Assembly (NCBI RefSeq): GCF_007748035.1
Contig: NZ_CP036278.1
Location: 558,001 to 622,000, forward strand
Length of the DNA stretch: 64,000 nucleotides
Direction of reading: 5' to 3'
DNA from: Aeoliella mucimassa
GTDB taxonomy: Bacteria > Planctomycetota > Planctomycetia > Pirellulales > Lacipirellulaceae
Part shown: in pieces, positions 51,533 to 60,845 of the stretch
Position numbering within the stretch: the first letter of the stretch is position 1
Layout of the letters: the number at the start of each line of letters is the position of its first letter
Made by a program: the position numbers and the translations under genes
The notes under the pieces: model-generated
Seen by the model: only the letters and a program-made list of their open reading frames with translations
The model's database searches: none
Told to the model about the DNA's origin: nothing

Positions 51533-53953
51533 ATGCGTTCTCTGTTGCTACTGCTTGTTTGCTCGTTGCTCGCCACGTCGCCTGCGGTGCAGGGGGAGTC
51601 GCTTGAGCAACGCTACCTGGCCGAGCTTCGCGAGCGCGGCATGTATCGCCTGGCCGAGTTGTACTGTCGCGATCGACTGGCCGATACCAAACTGACCGAC
51701 CGCGAGCAAATCGAACTGGCCGTGGAATGGTCGCTCGTCGCTGTGGCCCAGGCGTACGACTCTGCCCCCGTTGCCCGAGAGCCGCACTGGCGCACTGCCG
51801 ATCGTGTGCTCGAACCATGGACCAAGGTGCCCGATCGGGCGTATCGGTTGCTAGCGCAGATGCAGACCGGACTCAACGGATTGTCGCGAGCCGAGTTAAC
51901 CACCTTGGAGCAGGTGGGAGCGATCGACGACGACACGATGGTCGAACTGCAAAGCGATCTGCGAAACTCGATCGGCCTGTTGCGCGAAGTGCTCGACGAG
52001 GTGCAGCTTCGCCGGCAGGAGATCGCGATGCGAAGAACCCGCGGCGAGCCGGAGCTAACCGATCGCGAACTTGCGGGGCTCGAACGCAGCTTACAACTTT
52101 CGCTGGCCAAAGCGTTTCACACCCAAGCCCGCACGTACGCCGAAGGTTCGGCCGATCGGGTGAACTCGCTGCAGCAAGCGGCCGAGTCGTTGGGGTCGCT
52201 CAGCACGGCCGAACCAGTCGACGAGCTAACCTGGCAAGCCCGCATTGCCTGGCTCGAAGCGATGGCCGAGCTGGCCCAAGGCGAGCAGGCGATGGCCGCG
52301 ATTGCGAGCTGGCGCGAGTCGGGCGAGGTGCCAACCGATCAGCAGGCCGCTTTGGTTGCCGCCCAGACGCGGCTGCTGATTGCGACCAATCAAACCCAGC
52401 AGGCGACCGCCTGGTTGCAGGCCAGCCAGTTTGCGGTGGGACGTTCTCCCGTGGTCGACCTGGCTCGGTTGGAACTATTGCTAAGCACGACCAGCGGCCA
52501 GCAGCAACCGCTCGAAGCGTTGCTGGCGACGATTCGCCGGCAGCACGCCCCGCGGTACGTGCGTCAGGCCGAGGCGATGGTAGGCCAGCGATTCGCGGCC
52601 GCCAGCGACGCGAATTCGGCGATCGCGCGGGTGCATGCGGCCGAGCACTTGTATCGGGCGGGGCAGTTGGCTTCGGCCATCGCAGCTTACGATCAGGCCG
52701 CCGAGCAGTTTCGCAACGATCGCGATCGCAATCAGGCGTTTGCCGCCGAGCGTGCGGCCGCGGCCATTGTGCAGAAGCAGGGGGAGTATGCCGACGCGGC
52801 CGCTCGGTTCCGACGCTTGGCCCTCGGCTCGTTCGATCGCGAAGACTCGGCCATCGATCATCGCGAGGCACTGCTCTGCCTGGCCGAGATGGCTCGTCGA
52901 GCCGATAGCACAACGCGCGACGAGTTGCTGTCGGTGTACGTCGACGCGTGTCGCGAGCATCTGCGGCATTGGCCCGAAGGAACCACGATGCCCGAGGTGC
53001 GTTGGTGGTTGGCCAAGGCGCTCGTCGCCCGCGATCAATGGCAAGCGGTGATCGAGTTGCTCGCCCCCGTCGAAGTCGGCATGCCTTACGCAGAGGATTG
53101 CTACGCCTTGCTGGCGGTGGCGTATCGCGGGCGCATCAACGAACTCACCGAGTCGACCGAGCGGACCAAGCTGGCTTCGCAAGCGGTGCAGCGACTGTTG
53201 CCGGCGATCGTCGGCACCGGCGACTCGGTCGGCTGGCCCACCGAGTGGTCCGACGCCCAACGAACCTGCGCATTAGAGCTCGCCCGTATCACGCTCGACT
53301 CGGGTAACACTTCGTATGCCGAAAAGGTGTTGCAGGCGGCCATGCAGCGCGACCCGCCGCCGGGGTTTGTCGACCAAGCGACTCCCGTACTGGCGATGGC
53401 TTACGTGCTGGGGGGTAAGACGAAGGAGGCCATCGATCTGCTGCGCAACTCGGCCGGCGGGGGAGTCGGTGCCGGATCGCTCGAAGGACTCGCCGAGCAA
53501 CTGACCGACCAACTGAATGTCTATGCCAGGGCGACACCGCCGCGCACGACCGAGAGAGCAGCCATGGGGCAGTTGTTGCTGGCCGTGATCGACGTAGCTG
53601 GCACCAATACCAGCACCTGGAAGCTGTCGGCCGATCGCTATCGGGCGGCTGCGTACGCCGCGATCGAAAACGTGCAGGAAGCTCGTAAGCTGTACCTGGC
53701 AGTCATTGCCAAGTATCCCAACGATGGCGAGCTACGCGAAGAGTACGCCCGGGTGCTCGGTTCGAGCAGCACTGCGGCCGATCGCGAAGCCGCGCTGGCA
53801 GTGTGGAGCCAACTCGAACGCGGCAGCACCCGCGGCGGCGAACGCTGGCACCGCGCCCGTCAGGCTCGTATCGACCTGCTCAACAAGCTAGGGCGTCGTC
53901 AGGAAGCCGAGAAGCTGGAGAAGCTCACGCGACTGCTCTCGGGTGGCAAGTAG
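51533..53953 (+). CDS. exported tetratricopeptide-repeat protein
   Basis: The 806-residue protein has a signal peptide (about 1-20, 'LLLLVCSLLATSPAVQG'). It then consists almost wholly of alternating amphipathic helices with TPR-like patterns such as 'AAEHLYRAGQLASAIAAYDQAAEQF' (near 370) and 'LAVIAKYPNDGELREEYARVLG' (near 720). It is predicted to lie in the periplasm as a scaffold. Its placement after ExbD suggests it belongs to an energy-coupled complex, but no other member is seen. No catalytic motif is present. Confidence 0.83.
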   Translation: MRSLLLLLVCSLLATSPAVQGESLEQRYLAELRERGMYRLAELYCRDRLADTKLTDREQIELAVEWSLVAVAQAYDSAPVAREPHWRTADRVLEPWTKVPDRAYRLLAQMQTGLNGLSRAELTTLEQVGAIDDDTMVELQSDLRNSIGLLREVLDEVQLRRQEIAMRRTRGEPELTDRELAGLERSLQLSLAKAFHTQARTYAEGSADRVNSLQQAAESLGSLSTAEPVDELTWQARIAWLEAMAELAQGEQAMAAIASWRESGEVPTDQQAALVAAQTRLLIATNQTQQATAWLQASQFAVGRSPVVDLARLELLLSTTSGQQQPLEALLATIRRQHAPRYVRQAEAMVGQRFAAASDANSAIARVHAAEHLYRAGQLASAIAAYDQAAEQFRNDRDRNQAFAAERAAAAIVQKQGEYADAAARFRRLALGSFDREDSAIDHREALLCLAEMARRADSTTRDELLSVYVDACREHLRHWPEGTTMPEVRWWLAKALVARDQWQAVIELLAPVEVGMPYAEDCYALLAVAYRGRINELTESTERTKLASQAVQRLLPAIVGTGDSVGWPTEWSDAQRTCALELARITLDSGNTSYAEKVLQAAMQRDPPPGFVDQATPVLAMAYVLGGKTKEAIDLLRNSAGGGVGAGSLEGLAEQLTDQLNVYARATPPRTTERAAMGQLLLAVIDVAGTNTSTWKLSADRYRAAAYAAIENVQEARKLYLAVIAKYPNDGELREEYARVLGSSSTAADREAALAVWSQLERGSTRGGERWHRARQARIDLLNKLGRRQEAEKLEKLTRLLSGGK

Positions 53954-54128
53954 AGTCGTCGCAGGTGAGATTTCATCGATTCATAGACGCGGACCGCGCA
54001 CGCGGTCCGGCTGTGGGGTCTCGCATCTCTTGCCAAGATCACCGAATCGGTTTCGAATAACGGGAGCCAGCTCGCTTGATGTGGTGAGTTGGGACGATCC
54101 TGTAGCAAGACGCGAGGCACCGACCGCC

Positions 54129-54518
54129 GTGGAAAACCCTTACGAAAGCAGTCAAGTCCCGGATGTCGAAATTGACGTTACGAGACCTCCGACGACTGGA
54201 ATCCCCTCGTCGATGCGATTGCGCGAAGTCAAACAGATCGACCTGTTCTCGTGTGGGAAGGTTGGCGGAGCGATAGGGGCGATGGCCGGCTTGATCGGTG
54301 GGGTGATCTTTGCGGTGATGACCCACTGGGGACCTTTTGCCGACCTCTCCGAAGGCTTCAGAGAAACAGACCCCATGCTGATGATTGGCTTTGGGGTGAT
54401 TATTGCCGCCCCGATTGTTTATGGCCTCGGTGGATTCATAAACGGACTCCTCTTCGCAGGCATCTACAACATCGTTGCGAGCCTGGTTGGCGGAGTGAAG
54501 ATTCGGCTGTCGGATTAA
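54129..54518 (+). CDS. membrane protein, DUF3566-like
   Basis: The 129-residue product starts at GTG 54129 ('MENPYESSQVPD') and has two hydrophobic segments (about 52-74 and 88-120, glycine-rich). The N-terminal 'RLREVKQIDLFSCGKVGGAIGA' pattern is like small planctomycete transmembrane proteins of the DUF3566 kind. The GTG is favoured over an upstream ATG because the longer frame adds improbable sequence. The function is unknown. Confidence 0.65.
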   Translation: MENPYESSQVPDVEIDVTRPPTTGIPSSMRLREVKQIDLFSCGKVGGAIGAMAGLIGGVIFAVMTHWGPFADLSEGFRETDPMLMIGFGVIIAAPIVYGLGGFINGLLFAGIYNIVASLVGGVKIRLSD

Positions 54519-54551
54519 CGCCAGAGAGATGCAGCAACGACGCTGGCGCTA

Positions 54552-55349
54552 CTAGAACGCGGCCAGCAGTTCTGCGACGTAATCGCCGACGTCTTTCAGC
54601 ACTTCGTCGCGCGAGCGTTCGGCCGCTTCTGCGACTCGGCGGACGATGGCCGAGCCGACGATCAGTCCGTCGGCCACCGGGGCGAGCAGCTTAACGTGCT
54701 CGGGCTTGTTGATGCCGAAGCCAATGCAAATCGGCAGCGACGTGTGCTCGCGGAGCCAGCTAACGTTCTCCACGATGTCGGGCGGCAGCTCGGTGCGTTC
54801 GCCGGTGATGCCGGTGACCGACACGTAGTACACGAAGCCGCTCGAGGTCTCGCAGATCTTCAGCGCCCGCTCGCGCGGGGTAGTGGGCGTGACCAGTTGA
54901 ATGAGCGACAGATCGCGTTCGCGACAAATGGCGGCCAGCTCGGCAGCTTCTTCCACCGGCAGGTCGGGCACAATCAGCCCGTCGATGCCCGCCTGTTTGG
55001 CTTGGTCGCAATACGCGGTCACCCCATGGCGGTAGATGATCGCGTAGCAAATCATCGTCACCACCGGAGCGGTGAGCTTCGGCGTGGTCTCGCCCAGCAT
55101 GTCGAGAATCGACGCCAGCTTCACCTTGTTGTCGAGCGCCCGAGTGTAGCTGGCCTGAATCACAGGCCCGTCGGCAATCGGGTCGCTGTAGGGGACGCCA
55201 ACCTCGCAGAGGTGCGCGCCGCGCCCGACAATCTCCTGCAGCACCGCGGAAGTGAACGCCACATCGGGATCGCCCGCGGTGACGAACGGCATCAGCGCCT
55301 TCTGGTTTTCGGAACGAAGCTTCTGGAACAGGTCGTCGATGGCGGGCAT
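54552..55349 (-). CDS. trpA: tryptophan synthase alpha subunit
   Basis: The 265-residue protein has 'PFVTAGDPD', 'CEVGVPYSDPIADGP' with catalytic Glu49 and Asp60, 'LIVPDLPVEE' and 'IGFGI'. It cleaves indole-3-glycerol phosphate to indole and glyceraldehyde 3-phosphate and passes indole to TrpB. It is the last gene of a minus-strand group in which trpB (58022-59227) is separated from it by three unrelated genes. Confidence 0.96.
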   Translation of the reverse strand: MPAIDDLFQKLRSENQKALMPFVTAGDPDVAFTSAVLQEIVGRGAHLCEVGVPYSDPIADGPVIQASYTRALDNKVKLASILDMLGETTPKLTAPVVTMICYAIIYRHGVTAYCDQAKQAGIDGLIVPDLPVEEAAELAAICRERDLSLIQLVTPTTPRERALKICETSSGFVYYVSVTGITGERTELPPDIVENVSWLREHTSLPICIGFGINKPEHVKLLAPVADGLIVGSAIVRRVAEAAERSRDEVLKDVGDYVAELLAAF

Positions 55350-55412
55350 GATGATTGGACGCAGAGACGCTTTGAGGGGGCAGGGAAGTGCAATAAGTAC
55401 GGCCGGCCGCGA

Positions 55413-55784
55413 CTACGGTTTGCGAATCCGGCGCTGTAAATATCGTATCGCGTCCTCGACGTTCTGGATATCCTCGGCTTCTTTTTCTGGGATGCTAAGA
55501 TCGAACTCTTCTTCGAGTTCCATCACGATTTCGACGACCTCTAGCGAGTCACTGCCAAGGTCTGCGAACGAAGTCTGCGGTGTAATCTTCTCTGGTGCTA
55601 CGCCGAGCTGCTCGCTCCAGAGCTTCTGGATGCGCTCAAATGCCGACGTTGCGAACCACAGTAAGCAGCCACACTGCGGACAAGGAGCATCGCCCGCTGG
55701 TTCGGAGAATTCCAAGTTCACTTTCGCGCCGCACAGTGGGCACTCACTCGGAAACCCCTCGGGGGTGCGGGAAGCAATGTTCAT
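55413..55784 (-). CDS. acyl carrier protein with N-terminal zinc ribbon
   Basis: The 123-residue protein has a zinc-ribbon at its start (C15-x2-C18 and C35-x2-C38) and an acyl carrier domain with the phosphopantetheine serine in 'LGSDSLEVVE' (Ser80). It has the acidic helices of the ACP family. The fusion is unusual for a carrier of fatty acids; it may bind a specific partner or nucleic acid. It is read between trpA and an esterase gene. Confidence 0.88.
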   Translation of the reverse strand: MNIASRTPEGFPSECPLCGAKVNLEFSEPAGDAPCPQCGCLLWFATSAFERIQKLWSEQLGVAPEKITPQTSFADLGSDSLEVVEIVMELEEEFDLSIPEKEAEDIQNVEDAIRYLQRRIRKP

Positions 55785-55813
55785 AACCCGAGCCCCCGAG
55801 GTTTGTGAGTGAA

Positions 55814-57211
55814 TTAATCGACGGTGACTTCCACTTCGCAGGTGGCGGCCATCGTGGGATCGGGACGATCGGCCAGCGTGGCGAGAATCGCTCCGGCCGA
55901 GCGGCTGGGCTCCACGGTTTGGCTCTTGCCATTCACCACGACCTCTACTGGTTTGTCGAGGTTCACCAGTTCGTCGGAGAGCAACAGCGTGAGCTTGGCT
56001 CCGCTAAGCGGCTTGATCTCACCCTCGGGGGGATCGATGTGCGTGGGGTGACCCTCCGCGACTTTCTCCGAGAGCTTCTCGGCCTTCAGCTCGATACGAT
56101 TCGCTTCGCTATCGGCAGTGCCGACAATGCGGTTCAGGCCTTCCTGTTCCGACTCGGGGTAGTTCACCCAGTACATCCGGCTGCGACGATGATTGTCGAG
56201 CGGCTGATCGATCCACACAAACTTGTTGGGGAACGGTTTGCGGGTGTACTTGGGAATCCAACCGGTGCCTTGGCTGTAATCGACTCCATGGCCGCGCCCC
56301 GCTTGCACGTCCAAGCGGTGGACGTATCCCTCAGGATCTTCCTCGTGCAAGTCGTCGAGCGCGGCGTGGAACTTCTCGGCCAGCGGCCGGCGATCGAACA
56401 TGGTGTCCTTCTCGCCAACGTCGGTGCTGAATGCAACGTTACGCAAGTTGGCTACCGGGTTGCCAAGGCCCACGCCTGCGGCCATGGCGGCTGCCCCGGC
56501 GAAACGGTCGGGCATGTAGGGAGCCAGGATGTCGGTTCCATAACCACCCTCGGAGATGCCGAGAATGTACACGCGGTTCGGGTCGACTCCCCAGTGCAGC
56601 ACCGCGTGGTCGATCACCGCGTCGATGGCCACCTGATTGTGGTAGTGCCACCAGCGACCAAGGCGATCGTCGGCCATCCGAGGAATCCAGTAGATGCCCT
56701 CCGAGGGATACACGCCGAGCGACAGTTGCACCTGAGCTTGCAGCTCGCGGGTGTTGATCGCCCACGAGTGGGGGCCATCGGCATCGGGCTTCGCACCGCC
56801 GCCGTGGAAGCAAAGGAACAGCGGCCGGCCTGCTTCGGGCGCGGGTTGCTGCTCGCGACGCAGCACCACGAATGGCATCGTGTGCTCGCCAAGCGGCAAC
56901 GTGCTGGCGTGCAGCTCGAGCTTGCCATCTTTGATCGACTCCTGAACCGACTTCGGCAGCGGGCCGAGGGCCGAGCCTTCCACCGGGTCGGTTTCCTGCA
57001 TCAGCTTCCAGAGCTGCTCGGTCACCTGCGCGGCGTCCTCTTTCGACAGGTCGCTCGGCAGATCGAGCGAATCCACGGCCGGTCGCTCGTCGGCTGGCTT
57101 CTCGAGCCAGGCCTTCGCGGCTTCGAGCTGGTCGGGAGTGAGCGCCGCCTGGGTGGGCGAAACCGCAATAAACAGGAGCAAAACCAGGGTGAGAGTCGCC
57201 AGTCGCGTCAT
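55814..57211 (-). CDS. exported alpha/beta-hydrolase esterase
   Basis: The 465-residue protein has a signal peptide ('LATLTLVLLLFIAVSPTQA'), a helical prodomain of about 100 residues, and an alpha/beta-hydrolase fold. The oxyanion motif is 'LFLCFHGGGAKPDADGPHSW', the nucleophile motif 'GISEGGYG' (near 235) and the C-terminal His is in 'GRGHGVDY'. It looks like PHB-depolymerase/feruloyl-esterase-type enzymes. The substrate is unknown. ATG 57211 is chosen because it begins the signal peptide. Confidence 0.87.
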   Translation of the reverse strand: MTRLATLTLVLLLFIAVSPTQAALTPDQLEAAKAWLEKPADERPAVDSLDLPSDLSKEDAAQVTEQLWKLMQETDPVEGSALGPLPKSVQESIKDGKLELHASTLPLGEHTMPFVVLRREQQPAPEAGRPLFLCFHGGGAKPDADGPHSWAINTRELQAQVQLSLGVYPSEGIYWIPRMADDRLGRWWHYHNQVAIDAVIDHAVLHWGVDPNRVYILGISEGGYGTDILAPYMPDRFAGAAAMAAGVGLGNPVANLRNVAFSTDVGEKDTMFDRRPLAEKFHAALDDLHEEDPEGYVHRLDVQAGRGHGVDYSQGTGWIPKYTRKPFPNKFVWIDQPLDNHRRSRMYWVNYPESEQEGLNRIVGTADSEANRIELKAEKLSEKVAEGHPTHIDPPEGEIKPLSGAKLTLLLSDELVNLDKPVEVVVNGKSQTVEPSRSAGAILATLADRPDPTMAATCEVEVTVD

Positions 57212-57374
57212 CGGGAAGGTTCCGGAGGGAGGGCATTCGAGGGAGGGGGTAGATACTGTATTACCCACCGACCGCCCCGGGAGTTTCATCGTTCTGCCAG
57301 TTTTTTTGCTGCGGCAAAGCGAACTATTTCGGTGGCGCGGCTAGGCTTCCAATTTCCCTCGTGTTCCCACGAAA

Positions 57375-57974
57375 CTAAAGCTCAAGAAACTCCAGCGAGC
57401 GGGGCATCGTTGCCCGCTCTTCGGGCGGGAGCTTCTCCATGAGCACGCGGAGCGTGTAGGCGCCCCAGATTTTCTTGCCGTCGACGATCATCCAGTCGGA
57501 GATTTGGTCTTTTTCTACCTTCAGCTCGTCGCCGAACTCGACGTTCGACACCAGCCCGGGCTTGTTGTTGAGCACGCCGATGAACGTGGTTCCTTCCAGC
57601 CGGACCGGCGTGAGCCACATATGCTCGTGGGCGTCGCCATCGGTGATAAGCAGCTTCACCGAGAAGTCGCGTTCCGACTCCGGTTGGTTCAAGGCTTCGA
57701 TGAACTTGTCGACTGTCGCCCGCGCTTTGTCGATGGCTGCATTCATGTCGACGTCATCTTCTGCGACGTCGATCACCGGGTCGTCTGGTTCCTGCACCTC
57801 GACGTCGACTGTCGCCTGCGCTTTGTCAATGGCTGCATTCATGTCGACATCATCTTCTGCGACGTCGATCACCGGGTCGTCTGGTTCCTGCACCTCGACG
57901 CTATAGGTCATTTCGGTGCATCCAACAGCCATCGCGGTGCCAAACAGCACCAACAGTAAAAACGCGTTTCGCAT
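57375..57974 (-). CDS. lipoprotein with DUF2314 domain and internal duplication
   Basis: The 199-residue protein has a lipoprotein signal ('AMAVGC'), two copies of a 32-residue acidic segment 'VQEPDDPVIDVAEDDVDMN...' and a C-terminal DUF2314 domain ('HEHMWLTPV', 'GVLNNKPGLV', 'WMIVDGKKIWGAYTLRVL'). The domain is thought to bind peptides or act in surface roles. ATG 57974 has an AAGGGGG upstream. It lies between trpB and the esterase on the same strand. Confidence 0.82.
   Translation of the reverse strand: MRNAFLLLVLFGTAMAVGCTEMTYSVEVQEPDDPVIDVAEDDVDMNAAIDKAQATVDVEVQEPDDPVIDVAEDDVDMNAAIDKARATVDKFIEALNQPESERDFSVKLLITDGDAHEHMWLTPVRLEGTTFIGVLNNKPGLVSNVEFGDELKVEKDQISDWMIVDGKKIWGAYTLRVLMEKLPPEERATMPRSLEFLEL
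57711..57902 (-). repeat. 96-bp tandem duplication inside the lipoprotein gene
   Basis: Units 57711-57806 and 57807-57902 differ by a few silent or conservative bases and keep the frame, giving the repeated acidic linker. Confidence 0.93.
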
Positions 57975-58021
57975 CGTATTCCCCCTTGAGTCGCCTGAGA
58001 CTGATTGCCACGTGCTGGTGA

Positions 58022-59227
58022 TTAACCGAAGTCGACGCCTTTGAGCCGGGCGATTTCCATCGCGTCTTTGTCGCCGCGACCACTCAGGCAGACCAGCACC
58101 ACTTCGTCGGGCTTCTTGCCTTTCGCGATATCCATCGCCTTGGCGACCGCATGCGACGACTCGAGCGCTGGCATGATGCCTTCGCTCGCTGCGGTGGCGT
58201 CGAACGCATCCATCGCGGTAGTATCGTCGCAACTGGTGTACTTCACGCGGCCGGTTTCTTTCCAGTAACTATGCTCGGGACCGACGCCAGGGTAGTCGAG
58301 TCCGGCGCTCATCGAGTGGACATCGCAGGTCTGGCCATCTTCATCTTGCATCACGTAGCTGAACGAACCATGCAGCACGCCTGGCTGACCATACGTGAGC
58401 GGCGAGGCGTGATCGCCTGGCTGGTTGCTGCGGCCGCCAGCTTCGACTCCCACGAGTTCCACGTCGGTGTGTTCGACGAACGGATAGAACATGCCGGCCG
58501 CATTCGAGCCACCGCCGACGCAGGCCACCACGGTGTCGGGCAGGCGGCCGAGTCGTGCGTTGCACTGGGCGATCGCTTCTTGGCCGATGACCGATTGGAA
58601 GTCGCGGACGATTTGCGGGAACGGATGCGGACCGACCACCGAGCCGAGAATGTAATGGGTCTCGCCTACGGTGCTCATCCAGTCGCGCATCGCTTCGTTA
58701 ATCGCATCGCGAAGAGTGCGCGAGCCACTGGTCACCGGGCGCACCTCGGCGCCGAGCAGCTTCATCGAAAACACGTTCGGCTTCTGGCGGCGGATGTCTT
58801 CCTCGCCCATGTACACGACGCACGGCAGGCCAAAGTGGGCGCACGCGGTCGCGGTGGCGACACCATGCTGGCCGGCGCCGGTTTCGGCGATCACGCGGCC
58901 CTTGCCCATCCGCATGGTGAGCAAGCACTGACCAATGGTGTTGTTGATTTTGTGCGCGCCGGTGTGGTTCACGTCCTCGCGCTTGAAGTAGATTTGTGCG
59001 CCGCCGCATTGCTCGCTCAACCGCTTCGCATGGTACAGCGGCGACGGCCGACCAACGAAGTCGCGGAGCAGCACCGCCAGTTCGTCGTGGAACGCCTGAT
59101 CGGCCTTGGCCTTGGCGTACTCTTCGGTCAACTGGTCGAGGGCTTTAACCAGGGTCTCGGGTACATAACGCCCGCCGAACGAACCGTACCGGCCCGCTGC
59201 ATCGGGTACCGCAGGAGAAGCTGTCAT
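58022..59227 (-). CDS. trpB: tryptophan synthase beta subunit
   Basis: The 401-residue protein has '[13 protein letters not shown]', 'HKINN' with the PLP lysine K93, '[10 protein letters not shown]', '[12 protein letters not shown]' (phosphate loop) and '[13 protein letters not shown]'. It condenses indole with serine to tryptophan. ATG 59227 gives the standard start. It is the first gene of the minus-strand group trpB, DUF2314 lipoprotein, esterase, Zn-ACP, trpA. Confidence 0.96.
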   Translation of the reverse strand: MTASPAVPDAAGRYGSFGGRYVPETLVKALDQLTEEYAKAKADQAFHDELAVLLRDFVGRPSPLYHAKRLSEQCGGAQIYFKREDVNHTGAHKINNTIGQCLLTMRMGKGRVIAETGAGQHGVATATACAHFGLPCVVYMGEEDIRRQKPNVFSMKLLGAEVRPVTSGSRTLRDAINEAMRDWMSTVGETHYILGSVVGPHPFPQIVRDFQSVIGQEAIAQCNARLGRLPDTVVACVGGGSNAAGMFYPFVEHTDVELVGVEAGGRSNQPGDHASPLTYGQPGVLHGSFSYVMQDEDGQTCDVHSMSAGLDYPGVGPEHSYWKETGRVKYTSCDDTTAMDAFDATAASEGIMPALESSHAVAKAMDIAKGKKPDEVVLVCLSGRGDKDAMEIARLKGVDFG

Positions 59228-59500
59228 GGGGTGGATTACTCGCATCTGTAAAGGGCTGTGGAACCTATGATTGTCGACTGCCGCCGGGGTGTAATCAAGT
59301 GTGGAGAAAAAAGGGCCCGATTCACCAGCAAGGGCAGGGGGGAAGCAGCACCGGTGCTGGCTATTCTATCGAGCCGGCGAGCAGCAACGGGCCTCGTCTT
59401 TTGCTTGCGAGGCACCATAATGCAGGGGCAACATCCGGCCATCGACGAGTCGTATTTCTGCTCACGGTTTCCTCACTCCTAGATCCTCACCGCACTACGA

Positions 59501-60340
59501 ATGCCTGAACTTCCTGAAGTCGAAACCATGCGACGGGGGCTGCTCCCGATTGTAGGTCGCCGGGTGGCCGACGCCCAACGCCTGGCGTGCCCCCGCAAGC
59601 CGATTGCGGTCGCTCCGCGGATCGATCACCTGCGGCGACGCATCGTCGGCCAGCAGGTCGCGGCCATAGAACGCGTTGGCAAGCGGGTGGTCGTGGTGTT
59701 CGACGACTCTGGCGACCGACTCGTCATCGAGCCCCGCATGACCGGGCTGGTGCTCGTGGCCGATCCGCCCGATCCGTTGTACCTGCGGCTGCGAATCGAC
59801 CTGGCCGGGCGAGGGATTCCGTCGTTCTATTATTGGGACCGCCGGGGACTGGGGAATGTTCGCCTGTTTTCGGCCGAAGAGTTTGCCACCGAGTTCGGGC
59901 CCGATCGCCTGGGACCCGATGCACTGGCGATGACCGCCGACGAGTATCGCACCCGGCTGCGAAGCAGTCGCCGGGCGGTGAAGGTCGCGTTGCTCGACCA
60001 GCGGGTGGTCGCGGGCATTGGCAATTTGTACGCTTCGGAGCTGCTGCACGTCGCCGCGATTCATCCGGCCAAGCGGTGCGATCGACTCACCCGAGGCGAC
60101 TGGCAACGACTCGCTGAGGCGTCGCTCGCGGTACTCGAAGAGGCGATTCGGTACGAAGGCTCCACGCTCGGCGATGGAACCTATCGCAACGCGCTGAACA
60201 AGGATGGCAGCTATCAAAACATGCACCGCGTGTACGCTCGCCAGGGGACTCCCTGCCCCCGCTGTGGGCAGGTGATCGAACGCATCGTGCAAGCGCAGCG
60301 GGCGACGTTCTTCTGCGCGGGCTGTCAGAAAAAGCGCTGA
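59501..60340 (+). CDS. mutM: formamidopyrimidine-DNA glycosylase (Fpg)
   Basis: The 279-residue protein starts 'MPELPEVE' with the catalytic N-terminal proline and Glu. It has 'EPRMTG', 'VVAGIGNLYASELL' and a C-terminal zinc finger C-P-R-C-G-x-n-C-A-G-C. It excises 8-oxoguanine and formamidopyrimidines and nicks the abasic site. Start ATG 59501 is fixed by the proline. Confidence 0.96.
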   Translation: MPELPEVETMRRGLLPIVGRRVADAQRLACPRKPIAVAPRIDHLRRRIVGQQVAAIERVGKRVVVVFDDSGDRLVIEPRMTGLVLVADPPDPLYLRLRIDLAGRGIPSFYYWDRRGLGNVRLFSAEEFATEFGPDRLGPDALAMTADEYRTRLRSSRRAVKVALLDQRVVAGIGNLYASELLHVAAIHPAKRCDRLTRGDWQRLAEASLAVLEEAIRYEGSTLGDGTYRNALNKDGSYQNMHRVYARQGTPCPRCGQVIERIVQAQRATFFCAGCQKKR

Positions 60341-60368
60341 AGGTAAGCGGGGCTAGCGATCAAGTTTC

Positions 60369-60827
60369 TCAGGTAGCGGCTCCGGTCACCGGAGGAAGCC
60401 TTACGATGCAGAACCAATACTCGCCGATTTCACGGAGCACGTTACGAAACTGTGCCAGGTCGACTGGCTTGCTCACGAAACTACTGGCCTTGAGATTGTA
60501 ACTTTCGAGCACGTCGCGTTCGTCATCGGAGCTGGTGAATACGACGATCGGAATCGAGCGGAGTTTGGGATCTTCGCTGCATTGCCGCAGTACCTCGCGC
60601 CCATCCATCCGCGGCATGTTCAAGTCGAGCAGAATCAGATCGGGCAGGTGCGATTTGGGGTTCTCATTGGAGTCGTGCAAGTGCGACATCGCATCGACCC
60701 CGTCGCAAGCGTGATGGAACTCGATGAGAAGCCGATCGCGTTCGAGCGTTTTTTTGATCAGCACGACATCTTCCTCGTCGTCTTCGACCAGCAGCACTCG
60801 AACGGGACGGACTCGGTTCATAGACAT
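60369..60827 (-). CDS. response regulator receiver protein (Rcp1-like)
   Basis: The 152-residue protein is a single receiver domain: 'VLLVEDDEEDVVLIKKTL', phospho-acceptor Asp68 in 'LILLDLNMPRMDG', 'VVFTSSDDERDV' and Lys in 'FVSKPVDL'. The acidic run after the first Asp and the extended helix are typical of the Rcp1 type that partners phytochrome-like or multi-PAS kinases. It has no output domain. Its gene lies 18 bp after the kinase gene, so the two form a two-component pair. Confidence 0.93.
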   Translation of the reverse strand: MSMNRVRPVRVLLVEDDEEDVVLIKKTLERDRLLIEFHHACDGVDAMSHLHDSNENPKSHLPDLILLDLNMPRMDGREVLRQCSEDPKLRSIPIVVFTSSDDERDVLESYNLKASSFVSKPVDLAQFRNVLREIGEYWFCIVRLPPVTGAAT

Positions 60828-60845
60828 GTAGTATCCTTCGTGTCG

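Noticed and set aside
53988-54008. GGACCGC-GCAC-GCGGTCC hairpin after the TPR gene as terminator
   Set aside because: No T-run follows, so intrinsic termination is not supported.
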